Positions 23,401 to 34,072 of a DNA stretch of 64,000 nt are shown piece after piece. The stretch covers positions 7,998,001 through 8,062,000 of the forward strand of contig JANTQA010000029.1 in the NCBI GenBank assembly GCA_027625915.1, read 5' to 3'. Made by a program: the position numbers and the translations under genes. This stretch comes from Anaeramoeba flamelloides. Taxonomy: Eukaryota; Metamonada; Anaeramoebidae. The notes beneath the pieces were generated by a model. The model was given only the letters and a program-made list of their open reading frames with translations, ran no database searches and was not told the origin of the DNA. Position 1 is the stretch's first letter. Each line of letters begins with the position of its first letter.

Positions 23401-23814
23401 GCAAATATTGTTACAAACAAACAAAAAGAGTTGATTATGTCTTGAGGATAAATTACACCCACTATAATTGCTTCAAGAATTGAAAAAACAAAAAAAAAAA
23501 GAAATTTTTTGGCTTACAGATGATTTCCTTGCTTGGTTTATTTGGTTAATTGTGGTGCTAAAGGAATGAATGGAATCCATAATTTTAAGATCACAGTTTT
23601 CCTGTTCACGTTCGATCTGATTGAAGTAGATCAGTTCCTTGGATATTTCCATCCCAAGCTCACTCAAAGATTCTGCAATTTTGGAATACTGAATAAATTT
23701 TTTTTTTAATCTCTTGAGATAATCCTTAAATTCATCTAATTTGTCTTCAAACGTGTGAATTTTCCGTTGAAACATTGGCGAGTTTTCGACTATTTCTTCT
23801 AGTTTGATTTCCAT
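17468..23814 (-). CDS. ACAP-type Arf GTPase-activating protein: BAR-PH-ArfGAP-ankyrin
   Basis: Stimulates GTP hydrolysis on Arf at curved endosomal or plasma membrane. Minus-strand exons 23814-23518, 23373-23168, 23017-22771, 19253-19036 and 18884-17468 join in frame into 794 residues. BAR about 1-250 (three exons); PH about 264-360 (KTGYLFHK to EWIEIL); ArfGAP zinc finger C397-x2-C400-x16-C417-x2-C420, followed by GIHR with arginine finger R425; ankyrin repeats about 567-704 (NGCTPLHHA, GPLDLA). The ArfGAP domain is interrupted at about 467-537 by an Asn- and Asp/Glu-rich insert, coded partly by a hexanucleotide repeat at 18320-18370. The tail is Lys-rich. Donors are GTAAGC, GTATTT, GTAAGA and GTAATT. 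The 3.5-kb intron before the PH exon holds L1, N1 and C3. BAR plus PH plus ankyrin order is that of ACAP. Confidence 0.9.
20385..20590. repeat. Family L repeat L1 with two hairpins and a decamer array
   Basis: Lies in the ArfGAP intron. First hairpin: aagttttccagaatttaaaa near 20395 against its inverse near 20450-20468. Then three 10-bp units at 20481-20510 (tcgtcaagtg, ccgtagagtg, tcgtagagtg). Then a near-perfect hairpin at 20515-20588 with arms tttgagaaataaaacgaaaa. Related pieces at 35586, 57340 and 62925. Confidence 0.6.
21029..21221. mobile_element. Family N MITE, copy N1 (TA target, Tc1/mariner-like)
   Basis: 193 bp between TA dinucleotides (21027-21028 and 21222-21223). Inverted ends cagtcagttcca and, read inward from the right, cagtcaattccagttttaag. 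Internal caaaatttaaggcaca block is repeated inverted near the right. Within the ArfGAP intron. Non-coding. Confidence 0.75.
21732..22281. mobile_element. Family C MITE, copy C3, in the ArfGAP intron
   Basis: About 550 bp, very similar to C1: left attcaaaattttccacacag, right gtgtgttaaaaattttgaat then ggggttta. Lies inside the 3.5-kb intron between the BAR and PH exons. Non-coding. Confidence 0.7.
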
Positions 23815-25369
23815 TGTTTGTTGAGAAAAAAGTGTTTATTTAATAATATTTATTTGTGAATCTTAAAAAAATGAAAAAAGAATTTGTAATTTTATCTTTT
23901 CCCAAACAACCTTGTTGAGTAGTTGTATTGTTATCTTGTAAAATGTACATTAAAGGTTTTTTCTTTGTCGTTTTTTTGGAAAATAGCTTTTTTAAAAATT
24001 ATTTTCGAAATGACTTTTGGGCTTGGGTTGAGATAAAATTAAAGAATGGTATTTTTATAGTTGTTAAATTATGATTATAATTGTGAAACTGGGGCGGTTT
24101 TTTTCGTCTCTTTGTTGATTTTTTTTTGTAATACAAGATTGTTTGTTGAATTACTTTTTTTGGAATTTTTTTAAAATAATTCGATAAAGTGAAAATAGAA
24201 GAATACAAATTTCTAAAAACAAAAACTTTTACATTTTTAGGTTACCTTTTTACCATGACGATTCACTGGTCAAGATTCTCTTACTGAATATTGTTCATTA
24301 TCAGAGTTTTTTAATTCGACATTTTTAATCTAAAAGAATTTCGGTTCAGTTATTGGGAATCTAAGATTATAATAAATATTTACACTGAAAAAGGTCGAGT
24401 GAGAGGATGAAAATTTTCCATTCAACTACATTGTGAAGACTGATCGTTTTTTTTAAAATAATCTCTTATTAATCAATAATTCTGAAATGTTTTTTGAAAA
24501 TTATTAAATCAGAATGGAGATCTAACACCAAACGAGAATATTATTCTCTTATTAGCCATGAAAAATTATAACTTGTCAAGGAAATCCCTAGTACCTGATT
24601 TATTGGTATTAGAAATATGACACTGTGTAAAAATTTACTTTGAAAAGATTTGAAATAACAATCGTTATTCTGTTTTATTTTTTTTCAAAGGATTTAAGTG
24701 TTAGTTTGTAATGATGTAGAAATAATTATTGTTTTTTGATTTTTCTTGGTGTGTATTTGATTGAATTGTGTTCTTCTATTATAAGTTTGAAGTTGCCTTC
24801 GGTATTTATAGATTAATCTTTGAATTTTCCATTTTCTTGGATGTTTCGTTGTCACAGAGGAAAACAATTTTGAATAAAAGAGTTAACTCCTATTGTAAAA
24901 AAGAAAATTGTTCAAAAAAAATTTTTTTTTCTTTTTTTTACTTTGATATTTTTATAGATTTTGTAAAAAAGTAATCTTTTTCAAAAGAAAGGTTCACTAA
25001 TGCATGTAATCAATTTAAAGTACACTGTTAATTTAAAAAAAAAATATAAAAGTTTTATTCATCTTTCTAAAAAGAAAGAAAGAAAGTAAAATAAACTATC
25101 GTTCAAAATCATTGTCTCATTAAAAATCTAATTTTATAGAAAAATATTTTGAATAATTGAAGTTATCTATTATAATATAAAAATTTAGATTTTAATATTC
25201 AATACTATACTCAAGAGTTATTTATTTTTTGTCTAAAAATAAAAGAAAAAAAATAAAAAAAACTGTTAAAAAAAAAATGGGTCATTTATTGTGAAAGAAG
25301 CATTATATAAAAAATTTAAAATTTAAAAAATTAAAAAAAAACATTTATCGATTCTCCTTCAATTTAAAT
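23815..25369. other. Upstream region of the ArfGAP gene, no gene seen
   Basis: AT-rich 5' flank. The two open frames of about 68 codons at 24.0-24.2 and 24.8-25.0 kb are made of A/T runs and carry no domain signal. No repeat recognised. Confidence 0.45.
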
Positions 25370-25371
25370 AG

Positions 25372-25487
25372 CTAAATATAATCTCTTTTTCATATTTGAA
25401 ACCAATTTTTTCATTAATTCATCTGTTACTTCTTTCCAATTTTTCATTTTTATTTTCCAGTTTAACAAAACACTGTTGAAAAAATAA
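25372..25487 (-). other. Possible relict or terminal exon (unrecognised)
   Basis: On the minus strand a tract ttttttcaacag looks like a splice acceptor and is followed by an open frame of 36-38 codons (including NWKEVTDELMKKLVSNMKKR) ending in TAA. No upstream exon was found and the protein is not recognised. It may be chance or a gene fragment. Confidence 0.15.
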
Positions 25488-25499
25488 AAAAGAGAAAAA

Positions 25500-26660
25500 A
25501 TGATTTATTTTCAAATTTTTCATTGTGAGGGGAAAAAATTCAAAACTATACAAAAGAAATTCAAAATTCAAATGTATGATGGTCCATTTATTATGAAATT
25601 TAGTTTAATTAAGGAAGTAAATACATTTTACAATTTATTAAATGTTACAATTTATGTGAAACTTAATGATTTAAATCATTTCTTTAACCAAATACATCAA
25701 TGTTTTAATTTATACTGATTGTGGGATACATTAGTATAATTTCTTTACATACCATTTAAAAAATATAATTCAAAAAAATGAAAAAAATGATCAAGAAAAA
25801 AATACAATAATATTAAATTTATTTTTTGATTTTTGATAGAAAATTTAAAATAATTATTTCTGCTTAATTTGGTTTAATTATTAATTCTTCATGGAAAAAG
25901 TTTTGATGAAAAAATTTTTGAGAAACAAATTCCTTCGTATTTCAAAAATATTTCACAAAATAACTATTCAAATTCCTATTTTCATTTAATTCATCTAATT
26001 CTTAGTTTTATTTCAGTAAATAGGATATTTTTTTCATTTTTTTAGAAATAAAAATTTATTTAATTTATTTATTTGTTTTGATAATTATTCATTTTTTATT
26101 TAATTTATAACTCAAAATAATTCTAAATTAATTAAAAATTTTTCTTAATTTTACTTGTTTTGGGTTGAATCTTTTGTAACTGTTTTTTAATTCCAATAAT
26201 TCAACCCCTTTATTTTAATTTCTGAAATAGTATTCTTTATTTTGGTTTTGTCTGATATAAATATTTGAAAATTGAATTTTGAAAGGAAATTTGTAAAAAA
26301 ATATTTTGTACAATAAATATTAATAGTAATGGGATGAGAAATTCAAAATAATAAATTGTTAGTGTTCATCCAAATTAAGTAGATAAAGTAAAATTTCTTC
26401 TAAAATAGCTTTTATCGAATTTTTTTTTTATTATTTCTTGATTTCAACAAAATTTGACAGGAAAAGTGACCTTTAGGTATGTTCTTTGATAAGAAAAGAT
26501 TTGTTTAGAATACAACTCCTCCTCATTTCTATTTTTTTTTTTTAATATTATTCTAGGATTAATTTCAAGCATTCGTATAAACACATTTTGAGATCCAAAA
26601 CCAAATTGTAAAACAAAATTACAAAAAATTTTCCTTTTGGAAAAGTACAAAATCTTATTC
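25500..26660 (+). repeat. Family H dispersed repeat, copy H2, with a 72-codon open frame at its start
   Basis: Aligns with H1 (417-1612) from about 25610 onward and with H3. Its first 219 bp form an ATG-to-stop frame (25500-25718) including VTIYVKLNDLNHFFNQIHQC; the homologous stretch in H1 keeps TIYVK and NHFFNQIH in a different frame. This may be the remnant of a protein once carried by, or captured in, the repeat. The product is not recognised. Confidence 0.5.
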
Positions 26661-27261
26661 ATTTCAAAAGTTTACATTTACAACAATAATTGAAAAAAGT
26701 GGTATACGCGATCATGATTGTTTTTATTAATAATTAATAATTTTAAAGATTTTTTTTTTTTTCTTTGTGGTTTTATTAAATTGTTTTCTTTTTCTTTCTG
26801 GAATAAAAGAAGAAGTTTTTTGATTTTGAATTGTTTTTTTATTTGTAAATAAAATCCAAACAAACGTTTTTTGAACCAATTTACCAAGAGTAACTTCCAA
26901 ATCTCTAATTATTTTTTAAAAAATTATTTTTAAATGGTTGAAAAGGGATAAATAGAATTGGACTCATGTTGGTGAATAGTTGTTATATATTGAAAATAAA
27001 TATAATTAATCAATATTTTTTCTTAAAAATTAAAAAATGAAAAATCTTTGTTTATTGTTGAGAAAAAATATAATGTTCCTTTTGATTTTTAGTTGAAGAA
27101 TAAATCAAATTCCAATATAAATTAATATGATTTTTCTGTAATCATTTTCAAATTTTTAATAGTATTGAAATAGTACTGATTCACTTATTATTCAGGGTAT
27201 TATAATAAAAAAATAGATATCAATTACAGTATCAAAATAATGTTAACAAAAAAAAAATCAA
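26661..27261. other. Intergenic, no gene seen
   Basis: AT-rich. The minus-strand frame at 26678-26887 is lysine/phenylalanine from A/T runs. A short stretch around 27060-27110 recalls family K but is too short to assign. Confidence 0.4.
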
Positions 27262-27522
27262 AAATGTGAAAAAAAAATTTGAAAATGATTTAAATTTGTT
27301 ATTTCCAAAATAAATTATTTCTTCGAATTTCCATCCAAGCCATTTTGTTACATATTTATTCCATCCTTTACAAGATGTAACATTTTGACTGAAAAAATAT
27401 GTTATTTAATTGAAGAACAATTATGTTTCGATTTTCTAAATAAGAATAAACCAATTTGTGTCAGTTCGGGTATTAAAATTATTAGAATAATAAATGATAA
27501 ATTATTACCTTTTATACAATGA
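27262..27522 (+). pseudogene. Relict resembling the C-terminal region of NSUN2/Trm4 tRNA m5C methyltransferase
   Basis: The plus-strand frame ending at TGA 27520-27522 reads INYFFEFPS, then FTRCN, then KICYLIEEQL, then VSSGIKIIRI. The order and spacing recall the segment of NSUN2-type enzymes after the catalytic domain (human-like INNFYEI, LTRC, LYMVSKEL, INTGIKVW). A preceding frame (FENDLNLLFPK) joins only by a frameshift near 27310, there is no start, and the catalytic domain is absent. So it looks like a decayed fragment of a host gene, flanked by MITEs. Recognition is by memory of the family, not by search. Confidence 0.4.
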
Positions 27523-27938
27523 AATGATCCTTATAATATTTCTATCCATTTAAAATCTCATATTAAATACACTAAATGTATTGTTTGTCACAATATATAT
27601 ATATATCATTTCTTTTAGAGTTATATTTTGAGTAAATTTAAATTTTAAATAATATGAAATTAATTGGTTACAAAATATTAAATAAATTTGTATATTTAAA
27701 CGAAACCGACACTTCCAAGAAGAAATTTCAAAAAAAAATATTTATCCACAATTACAAGTCAATGATTATTAAAAAAAAATAAAATTTATTGAACCAATAT
27801 GGTAACACACTTAAGATTCCAAGAAGATATTTTTAATTACTAGTGGGTAATTAATAAATACAAATAAATTCTATCTTATCTATTTTAGAGTTTTAAAACC
27901 AAATTTTTAATCATCACAACATTAAATATATACTCTTG

Positions 27939-28143
27939 ATTATAGAATAAAAAGATCAAAATTTGCATTCAGCTATCAAAAAATTCCATCTCTTAAGAAT
28001 TATAATATATCAGAAAAATTACATTTGTTAAGAGAAAATATACATTTATGCTTCTTTAGGGATTTAAAAAAATAGAAATTTAACAAGACTTTGAAATCTT
28101 TTTCGAAAGCTGAATGAAACTTTTTTTACATTTATTTTTCAAC
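27939..28143. mobile_element. Family M MITE, copy M1
   Basis: About 205 bp. Left end gattatagaataaaaagatc followed by gcattcagcta; right end contains cgaaagctgaatgaaac and aaatgt-type inverse of the left. Related copies at 28990-29700 (interrupted by E1) and 45573-45784. Non-coding. Confidence 0.55.
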
Positions 28144-28241
28144 AAATAGTAAAAAAATAAATATTGTAAAAACAAGTTTTTATAGAAATATATCATTATT
28201 ATTTGACAAACACCTCTTTTTCTTTGAATTTGAAATTACTG

Positions 28242-28993
28242 TTAAGGGATTAGCGTCTACCAAGGAGAAGCCTAGGATCAAAGTATATTGTTATTGGACC
28301 AAATCACATTAGTGCTACATGGTTCTAATGTCTCAAAAAATTGATTGCAAAGTAGTAATATTTGTTGATCTCGTCAATTAAAAATGATCTATGTATTAGT
28401 AAAAAACCAAGCAAATTCAGAATAAAATCTACATTTCGCCATAAATTTAAAGATTGAATTATCAATATTCCGACTACAAAGTCATAAAATATCTTTCTTA
28501 AATTTATGGCGAAATGTAGATTAGTTACTAAAAAATTCGTTTTTTTTTAAAAATTAAATAATTAACGAATAAATTTTTTTGTCAAATTATTTCTCAAATC
28601 ATGGAAATATATTGATGCTATAAGTAGACTTATCAAAAGCAAACAAAACTAATCAGTCTTTGTGCTTTTATATTGATGGTTATTGAGTTAATCTTTGAAA
28701 TTCAAAAATTCTAAAAATAGTTACTTTTGGAAGTTCTAAATCTAAATTATTAAATTCTGGAATATTGTATTTTGGGTTTTAAATTTTAGATTTGGAAAAA
28801 GAATTAAAAAAAAATTTTTCAGAATGAAATTTTTTAATTGTGATCATTAGTAAAAAATGTAATAATTTATTGTATAATAAGATTTATAATAGATTTTTTA
28901 GAGCTATTCGAGCCATGGTGCACTAATATCATTTACACCTAATTACAAAATACTTTGATTATAGCGAAATCTATCATGACGGTAATCCCTTAA
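28242..28993 (+). mobile_element. Family A TTAA element, copy A2 (complete)
   Basis: Bounded by TTAA at 28242-28245 and 28990-28993. Terminal inverted repeats gggattagcgtctaccaagg on the left and gggattaccgtcatgataga read inward from the right, with imperfect similarity continuing for about 75 bp. No transposase frame. TTAA target choice and GGG-type ends are like piggyBac-superfamily MITEs, which is an inference only. Internal hairpin arms aaatttaagaaagat-type at 28440-28520. Confidence 0.8.
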
Positions 28994-29700
28994 TTGTAAA
29001 ATAAAAAGATTAAAATTTTCACTCAACTTTACTAAAATAATCCCATCTCCAGTGATTTTTTACAAATCGTCAAAGTTCCTGATTTTATAAGAGAAAAAAA
29101 TAATTTAAACTTCTAATTTAAGTATTTGAAAAATCAAATGTTACAGTGATCAAAATAATGCGTGCACAACGACTATAATCTGTATTTCAAAATATTATCC
29201 GTGCTTTTTTTTATTCTTGTACCAAGGCAACATCCAATCTACTAACAAAGAGTATACCTAAGTTCAAATCAATTTTGAAAGTAAAGGTTTGGATATTTTC
29301 AGTAAAAAATCGAATTATTCATGCAAATAGTTGAAAATTTTCCATAATATTCTCAATTTTTTTGAATTTTTTTGTTTTTTTTTGATGATAAAAATTTTGA
29401 GAAAAAATTTACTCTATTTTTTGAGATAAATTTTGCAATTTGATCCTTCATTTTTAGAATTTCTTTACAAATAATAGAACTTTAAGAAAACAATAGCATA
29501 TTTTTTTAGTGTTCATTATTGGTTTCTTTGATTGGTTAATTTATTGGTCAACTATAACAAAAAAAAACGAATTTTATTTTTAAACACACATTATATTTTT
29601 TTGCACGGGTTATTTTGACTACAGTACTTATTTTTAAAACCTTATTTTCGAAAGCTATATGTTAATTTTATATCATTAATGTTTCAACAAACAGTCAACA
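28990..29700. mobile_element. Family M MITE, copy M2, interrupted by E1
   Basis: Left arm about 28990-29143 (ttgtaaaataaaaagattaa, tcactcaacttta) and right arm about 29625-29700 (ttttcgaaagctatatgtta). Without E1 the copy would be about 230 bp, matching M1 and M3. Its left edge touches the TTAA of A2. Confidence 0.5.
29144..29624. mobile_element. Family E MITE, copy E1 (TA target, Tc1/mariner-like), nested in M2
   Basis: 481 bp between TA dinucleotides at 29142-29143 and 29625-29626. Ends: cagtgatcaaaataatgcgt on the left and, read inward from the right, ctgtagtcaaaataacccgt. Non-coding. A right-half copy is at 53257-53362. Confidence 0.75.
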
Positions 29701-30221
29701 AAATTGAACCCAATCATCTTAAAAACCTTTTCATTGCTTATTTATTATTATTTTTGGGAGAATGATCCCTTAAAAATTTCAAAGTATAAAATTATTGGAA
29801 GGAATCAAAAATAAACAATTTTCCTTTATTATTACTCGTTTGTTCTCTTTTATATCTTGGTTCAACAATAAATGGTGTGTTGGTTCTAATTTTCTTCATT
29901 TTCACTTAATACATAAAGGTTCTATTATTTTTCAGTTTCTGTGATAAATACATTGGCATTTTTTATCATTTTTTTTTTTTTTTTATTATATTACTCAATC
30001 CCTTTTCTTTAAATGTGTAAGTACCCATTCTTAATGAACACACAATGAAAAATAACTTTCTTTGAAAGTCAAAGAATTTTTCTCAACCATGCTAATCGTC
30101 TTACTTTTTTGGCGTTTTCTCTTTTTTCTTTCTTTGTTTTTTTTTTTTTGATAATTTTTTTCCTTTCCTTTTTTTAATTCTAATACAAACAATCAAAATC
30201 TCTTCACACACCAACCAACAA
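29701..30221. other. Upstream of CSN4; first coding exon not found here
   Basis: AT-rich with T-runs near 29970 and 30140. The N-terminal ten to twenty codons of CSN4 should lie in or before this stretch in a short exon, but no ATG with a matching donor phase stood out. Confidence 0.4.
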
Positions 30222-30517
30222 GCAATCGAAAAAGAACTAAAAAACATTTCTGGACTTGACGAACAAAAAGACAGATCAACGGCATATTCAAAGCTTCTTA
30301 ACACCCAATTTGAAAAGAAAAATCTGGATGCACTTAAAGAGATTGTTAGTCATATTTCGAATGATCAAATCCCTTTAATTGACTCCCGTCCTTTGATGAG
30401 GGAATTTGCAGAAAAAATAAAAGTACTTGAAGCACAAGATCAACTAACAATTGGAAATCATTTAATAGGTAAAATATTTTTCTTTTTTCAGGTTTTTGAA
30501 AAAAAACAAAAATAACA

Positions 30518-30550
<33 letters not shown>

Positions 30551-33500
30551 AAAAATCATTTTTTCAAATTTCTCTGAATTGTCCAAAAATTGAAGAACTA
30601 TTCAAACAGTACCATTATTTGTTTTCTTCAAAAACGATCTCGATTTTTTTTTTTTTTTTTTTCAATCCTTTCAAATCAAATTTTTCTCATTTTTTGTTTT
30701 TAAATTCTGGAATTTATATAACGTTGATTAATGAATAAGAATGTACAAAACAAAGAGTTACTGCATTTGACGAACCACTACTCAAGGTCCGAAGAGCTTT
30801 ATCCGATATTTTAGAAGAAGAAGAAGAATTTGAAGAAGCAGCAAAAATGCTGATAGGTATTCAATTGCAGCCTGTTGAAGGAGAAAAAAACGAAGAAATT
30901 TGCGACATTTATGTAAAAATTGCACAGCTGTATCTCGAAAATGCGGAAACAGTCGAAGCTGAAAGATATCTTCGACGATCAGCCAATTTGATTAAAAACA
31001 TTCAAAAAGAAACTCTTGTCCTTCGATACAAAGTAATTATTTTTTTAAAATTCTCCAAATGGAAATTATTGATTAAATTTTTATCAAATTCTTAAAAAAA
31101 CCTCGTTTGTCTTTTGTCAGTAATTCAAGAAACCAAGCTGAGAAATTATTAATGTTTTCAAAATTTTTTTTTTTTTTTTCATCTCATTCATTGTAAAATT
31201 CTTCTCTCGGCAGAGTAAAGATAATAAATGGAAAAAAATTTAATAGATATCTTGTTTTTCGAAATTAAGGGTAGATCCAACTCCTGCGAATTTTCTTAAT
31301 ACTCAATGAGTGACTTAGTCTCTAAAAATGATGAAAATCAAATATACTTTTTATTAATTGTATTTTGAGATTAAATAGGGATAACTTTTCATCTCATCTT
31401 CTTTTGTTGTATTACTGTTAATGATAATTAGTTATCGTGTTCTTACTTCAAAAAAAAAATAAACAAACAACATGAATTAATCTTTAAGAACACTATATAA
31501 GAATCTTATGGGATGAAAATGTGATACAAAAGCTCAAATGATCTTTTAGGATAAAGATTCTTAGTAAGTGAAATATTAAGTGAAGATTTGTTTCCATTTA
31601 ATAATGAAATACTAGTATTGAAAAAAATTAAAAGAAGCCTGTTAAAGATCCAACGGATTTTAATATTAAGGCCAATATTTTCTCCATAAATTTTAATAAA
31701 GCATAAGTATATTATAATAATATACTCTAGAAAGCAACTTTTGTGATTAAAATTGATTTTGTTAATGTAAAAAATAAATTAAATAAAAATTTAGTAACAA
31801 CAATTACAAATGATAAATAAAAAAAGTGAAATATTGTTTTGAGTTGAGTAAAAGGTGGAAAATTATCTGATTCAAAATTGGAAAAAAAATTTTTTGAATG
31901 ATTGTAAATAAAAAAAGATTTGCCTTTTTTTACACATTTTTAAATTAAACACAATATTATTAAGATTGGTAAATAACATTCTTTACAGATGAAAATTGTA
32001 CAGAAGTGGAGATTTTTTCCAAAGTCTTTTTTCAAAAAACTTCTAAACTTATCATATCTAAACTAAACCTAATTTCAAAAATTGTGACTCACTTAAAATA
32101 ATAAATTGAAAAAAAAAAATATCCTTTAGTATTCAAGAGCAACAAATAATTAAATCTGATTTGAAATTAACTTTTAAATCATTATAAACTTATGTAATAA
32201 TCTGATATTTTAAAAATGAAAAAAAAAAATAAAATCAAAAACTCAAAAAAATTGGATAATAATTTTTGAAATGAGTATTACAGATTGTTTATTACTAAAA
32301 TTTCACTGAAAAAAGGTTAACAGGAAGATTTTTGACTAATAAATATCATACATGTTAAAATGTATTACATTTTCTCACTTTTTTTAATGTTTATTGGCCT
32401 TTTCAAAGATCTTTTTTTCAACTTAATCTTTAATTTGCAAAAAAATAAACTATCTAATAAGTATCAAAAAGTAAAAGGTTACAAAAAATGAAAAAAAAAA
32501 AAGGTTAAAAAAAAAAAAAGAAAAAACAAAAGAGAAAGCAAAACAAAAATTTTGTAAAAAAAAGATAAAGAAAAAGAAAAGAGAAAAGAGATTCGAAACA
32601 ATAAGGAAAAATGATTCTGATCTCAAAATTGTTAAATTTATTTTGATAAGAATATGGAACAACACCCAGACAAAACAACTTTCAATAACATTGCAAATTT
32701 AGTCAACATTTTTGAAAAATAGTTTTTTTTAAAAGAGGATATTGTTTTAAATATAAAAAACAAATTCCCAACTTTTTTGGAAATACCTTATTTATTGTGA
32801 ATCTTAATGGATTTTTCTGGGAATTAAATCAATTAAAAAAAAAATCACAAATTGAAATAAACTAAAATAGTGAATAACATGATCAACAATTTCCTAAATT
32901 TTCATTTGATTAATTTATAAATAAAAACAAAAAAATAAAAACAAAAAAACAATAACAAAAAATAAAAACAAAAACAAAAAAGTCTTGTTATGCAAGAATT
33001 CTTGATTCAAATAGAAAATTTTTAGAAGCCAGTATTAATTACTATCATTTAAGTCATAAGGCACGTGTTGACGAAGTAGCAATTGCACTTACTTATGCAT
33101 GCAACTGTGCAATTTTAGCAAAAGCAGGACCATCAAGATCGAGAATGCTTGCGACATTATTTAAGGATGAAAGATGTAGTAGTATTAAAGTATACCATTT
33201 CTTAGAAAAGGTATACTTGGAAAGAATTTTAAGAACAAAAGAAGTTGAAGAATTTGCAAGCACATTAAAAGAGCATCAATTAGCAAAATTTAGTGATGGT
33301 ACAAATGTCTTGACCCGATCAGTTATGGAGCATAATTTATTAGCTGCTTCGAAATTATATAAAAATATTTCTATTAAAGAACTTGGAAGACTACTTGGTA
33401 TTGAACCAGAAAGAGCTGAAAAAATTGCTAGTAAAATGATTCAACAAAAAAGATTAAGTGGATCGATCGACCAACTTTCTGGCATGATTGAATTTGAAAA

Positions 33501-33746
33501 AGGTAATTTTTTTTTTGAAATTTTTTTATTGTTATTTGATTTATTAATTGTAATTATTATTCACTATTAACCATTTTGAATATGTTTCATTGTTTTTTCT
33601 TTTCTTGTATTAATCTTCATAAATACACAATAGAACACTCTGTTCTCGCTTGGGATCGACTTATCGAAAATTTATGTACTGACGTTAATAATGTGGTAGA
33701 AGAGTTAACAATCATTGATCCAAAATTAGTTAAAGGAAGAAAATAA
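30222..33746 (+). CDS. CSN4: COP9 signalosome subunit 4 (PCI domain), N-terminus incomplete
   Basis: Structural subunit of the COP9 signalosome, which removes NEDD8 from cullin ubiquitin ligases. Exons: about 30223-30468, 30740-31032, 32983-33502, 33634-33746; donors GTAAAA, GTAATT and GTAATT, reading phases consistent throughout, about 389 residues without the missing start (human CSN4 has 406). Family landmarks in order: EKELKNISGLDEQK; FEEAAKMLIGI; IAQLYLENAETVEAERYLRR; CYARIL; RSRMLATLFKDERC; then the PCI/winged-helix part VMEHNLLAASKLYKNIS and EKIASKMIQQKRLSGSIDQL; C-terminal TDVNNVVEEL. The codon before A30222 lacks an ATG, and AG at 30221-30222 is a likely acceptor. Intron 3 (31033-32982, 1,950 bp) is long and ends in A-rich sequence without a pyrimidine tract. 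Confidence 0.93.
31033..32982 (+). other. 1.95-kb intron of CSN4
   Basis: Donor GTAATT, acceptor aaaaaag. No nested gene; the minus-strand frame at 32450-32665 is A/T-run translation. The 3' 60 bases are (A)n with C and T interruptions, an unusual acceptor context. No paired repeat recognised apart from a weak J-like stretch near 31290. Confidence 0.6.
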
Positions 33747-34072
33747 TTTTATTGGATAATATCATTCCTGAAAAAAATAAATAAATATATAAAAAAGTAA
33801 TATTATGATTATAATTGTCGTTCATTAAACCAAAATTGTATCAAGTTAATATGTTTAAGAAATAGATTATAACTATTTTTATTCTTCTTTATTTTCATTT
33901 TAACTTAACTTTTCATTTCCAAAGATCATAAACCTTATTTTTGAAAAAATAAAATAACAAAAAAATAAGCAATCTTCTTTTCTTTTTTTTTTCATTTTAC
34001 TTTTGCTTTTTTTTTTGGTTGTAGTCTGTATTTTTGATATTTTTTTTTATTATAAAATATTAACAATATGAA

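Noticed and set aside
28242-28993. Family A as an autonomous piggyBac transposon
   Set aside because: No copy contains a transposase frame; only the TTAA flanks and ends support a non-autonomous element.
30496-30738. 80-codon plus frame beginning in a poly-A run
   Set aside because: Lies in CSN4 intron and comes from an A(30) tract and T-runs.
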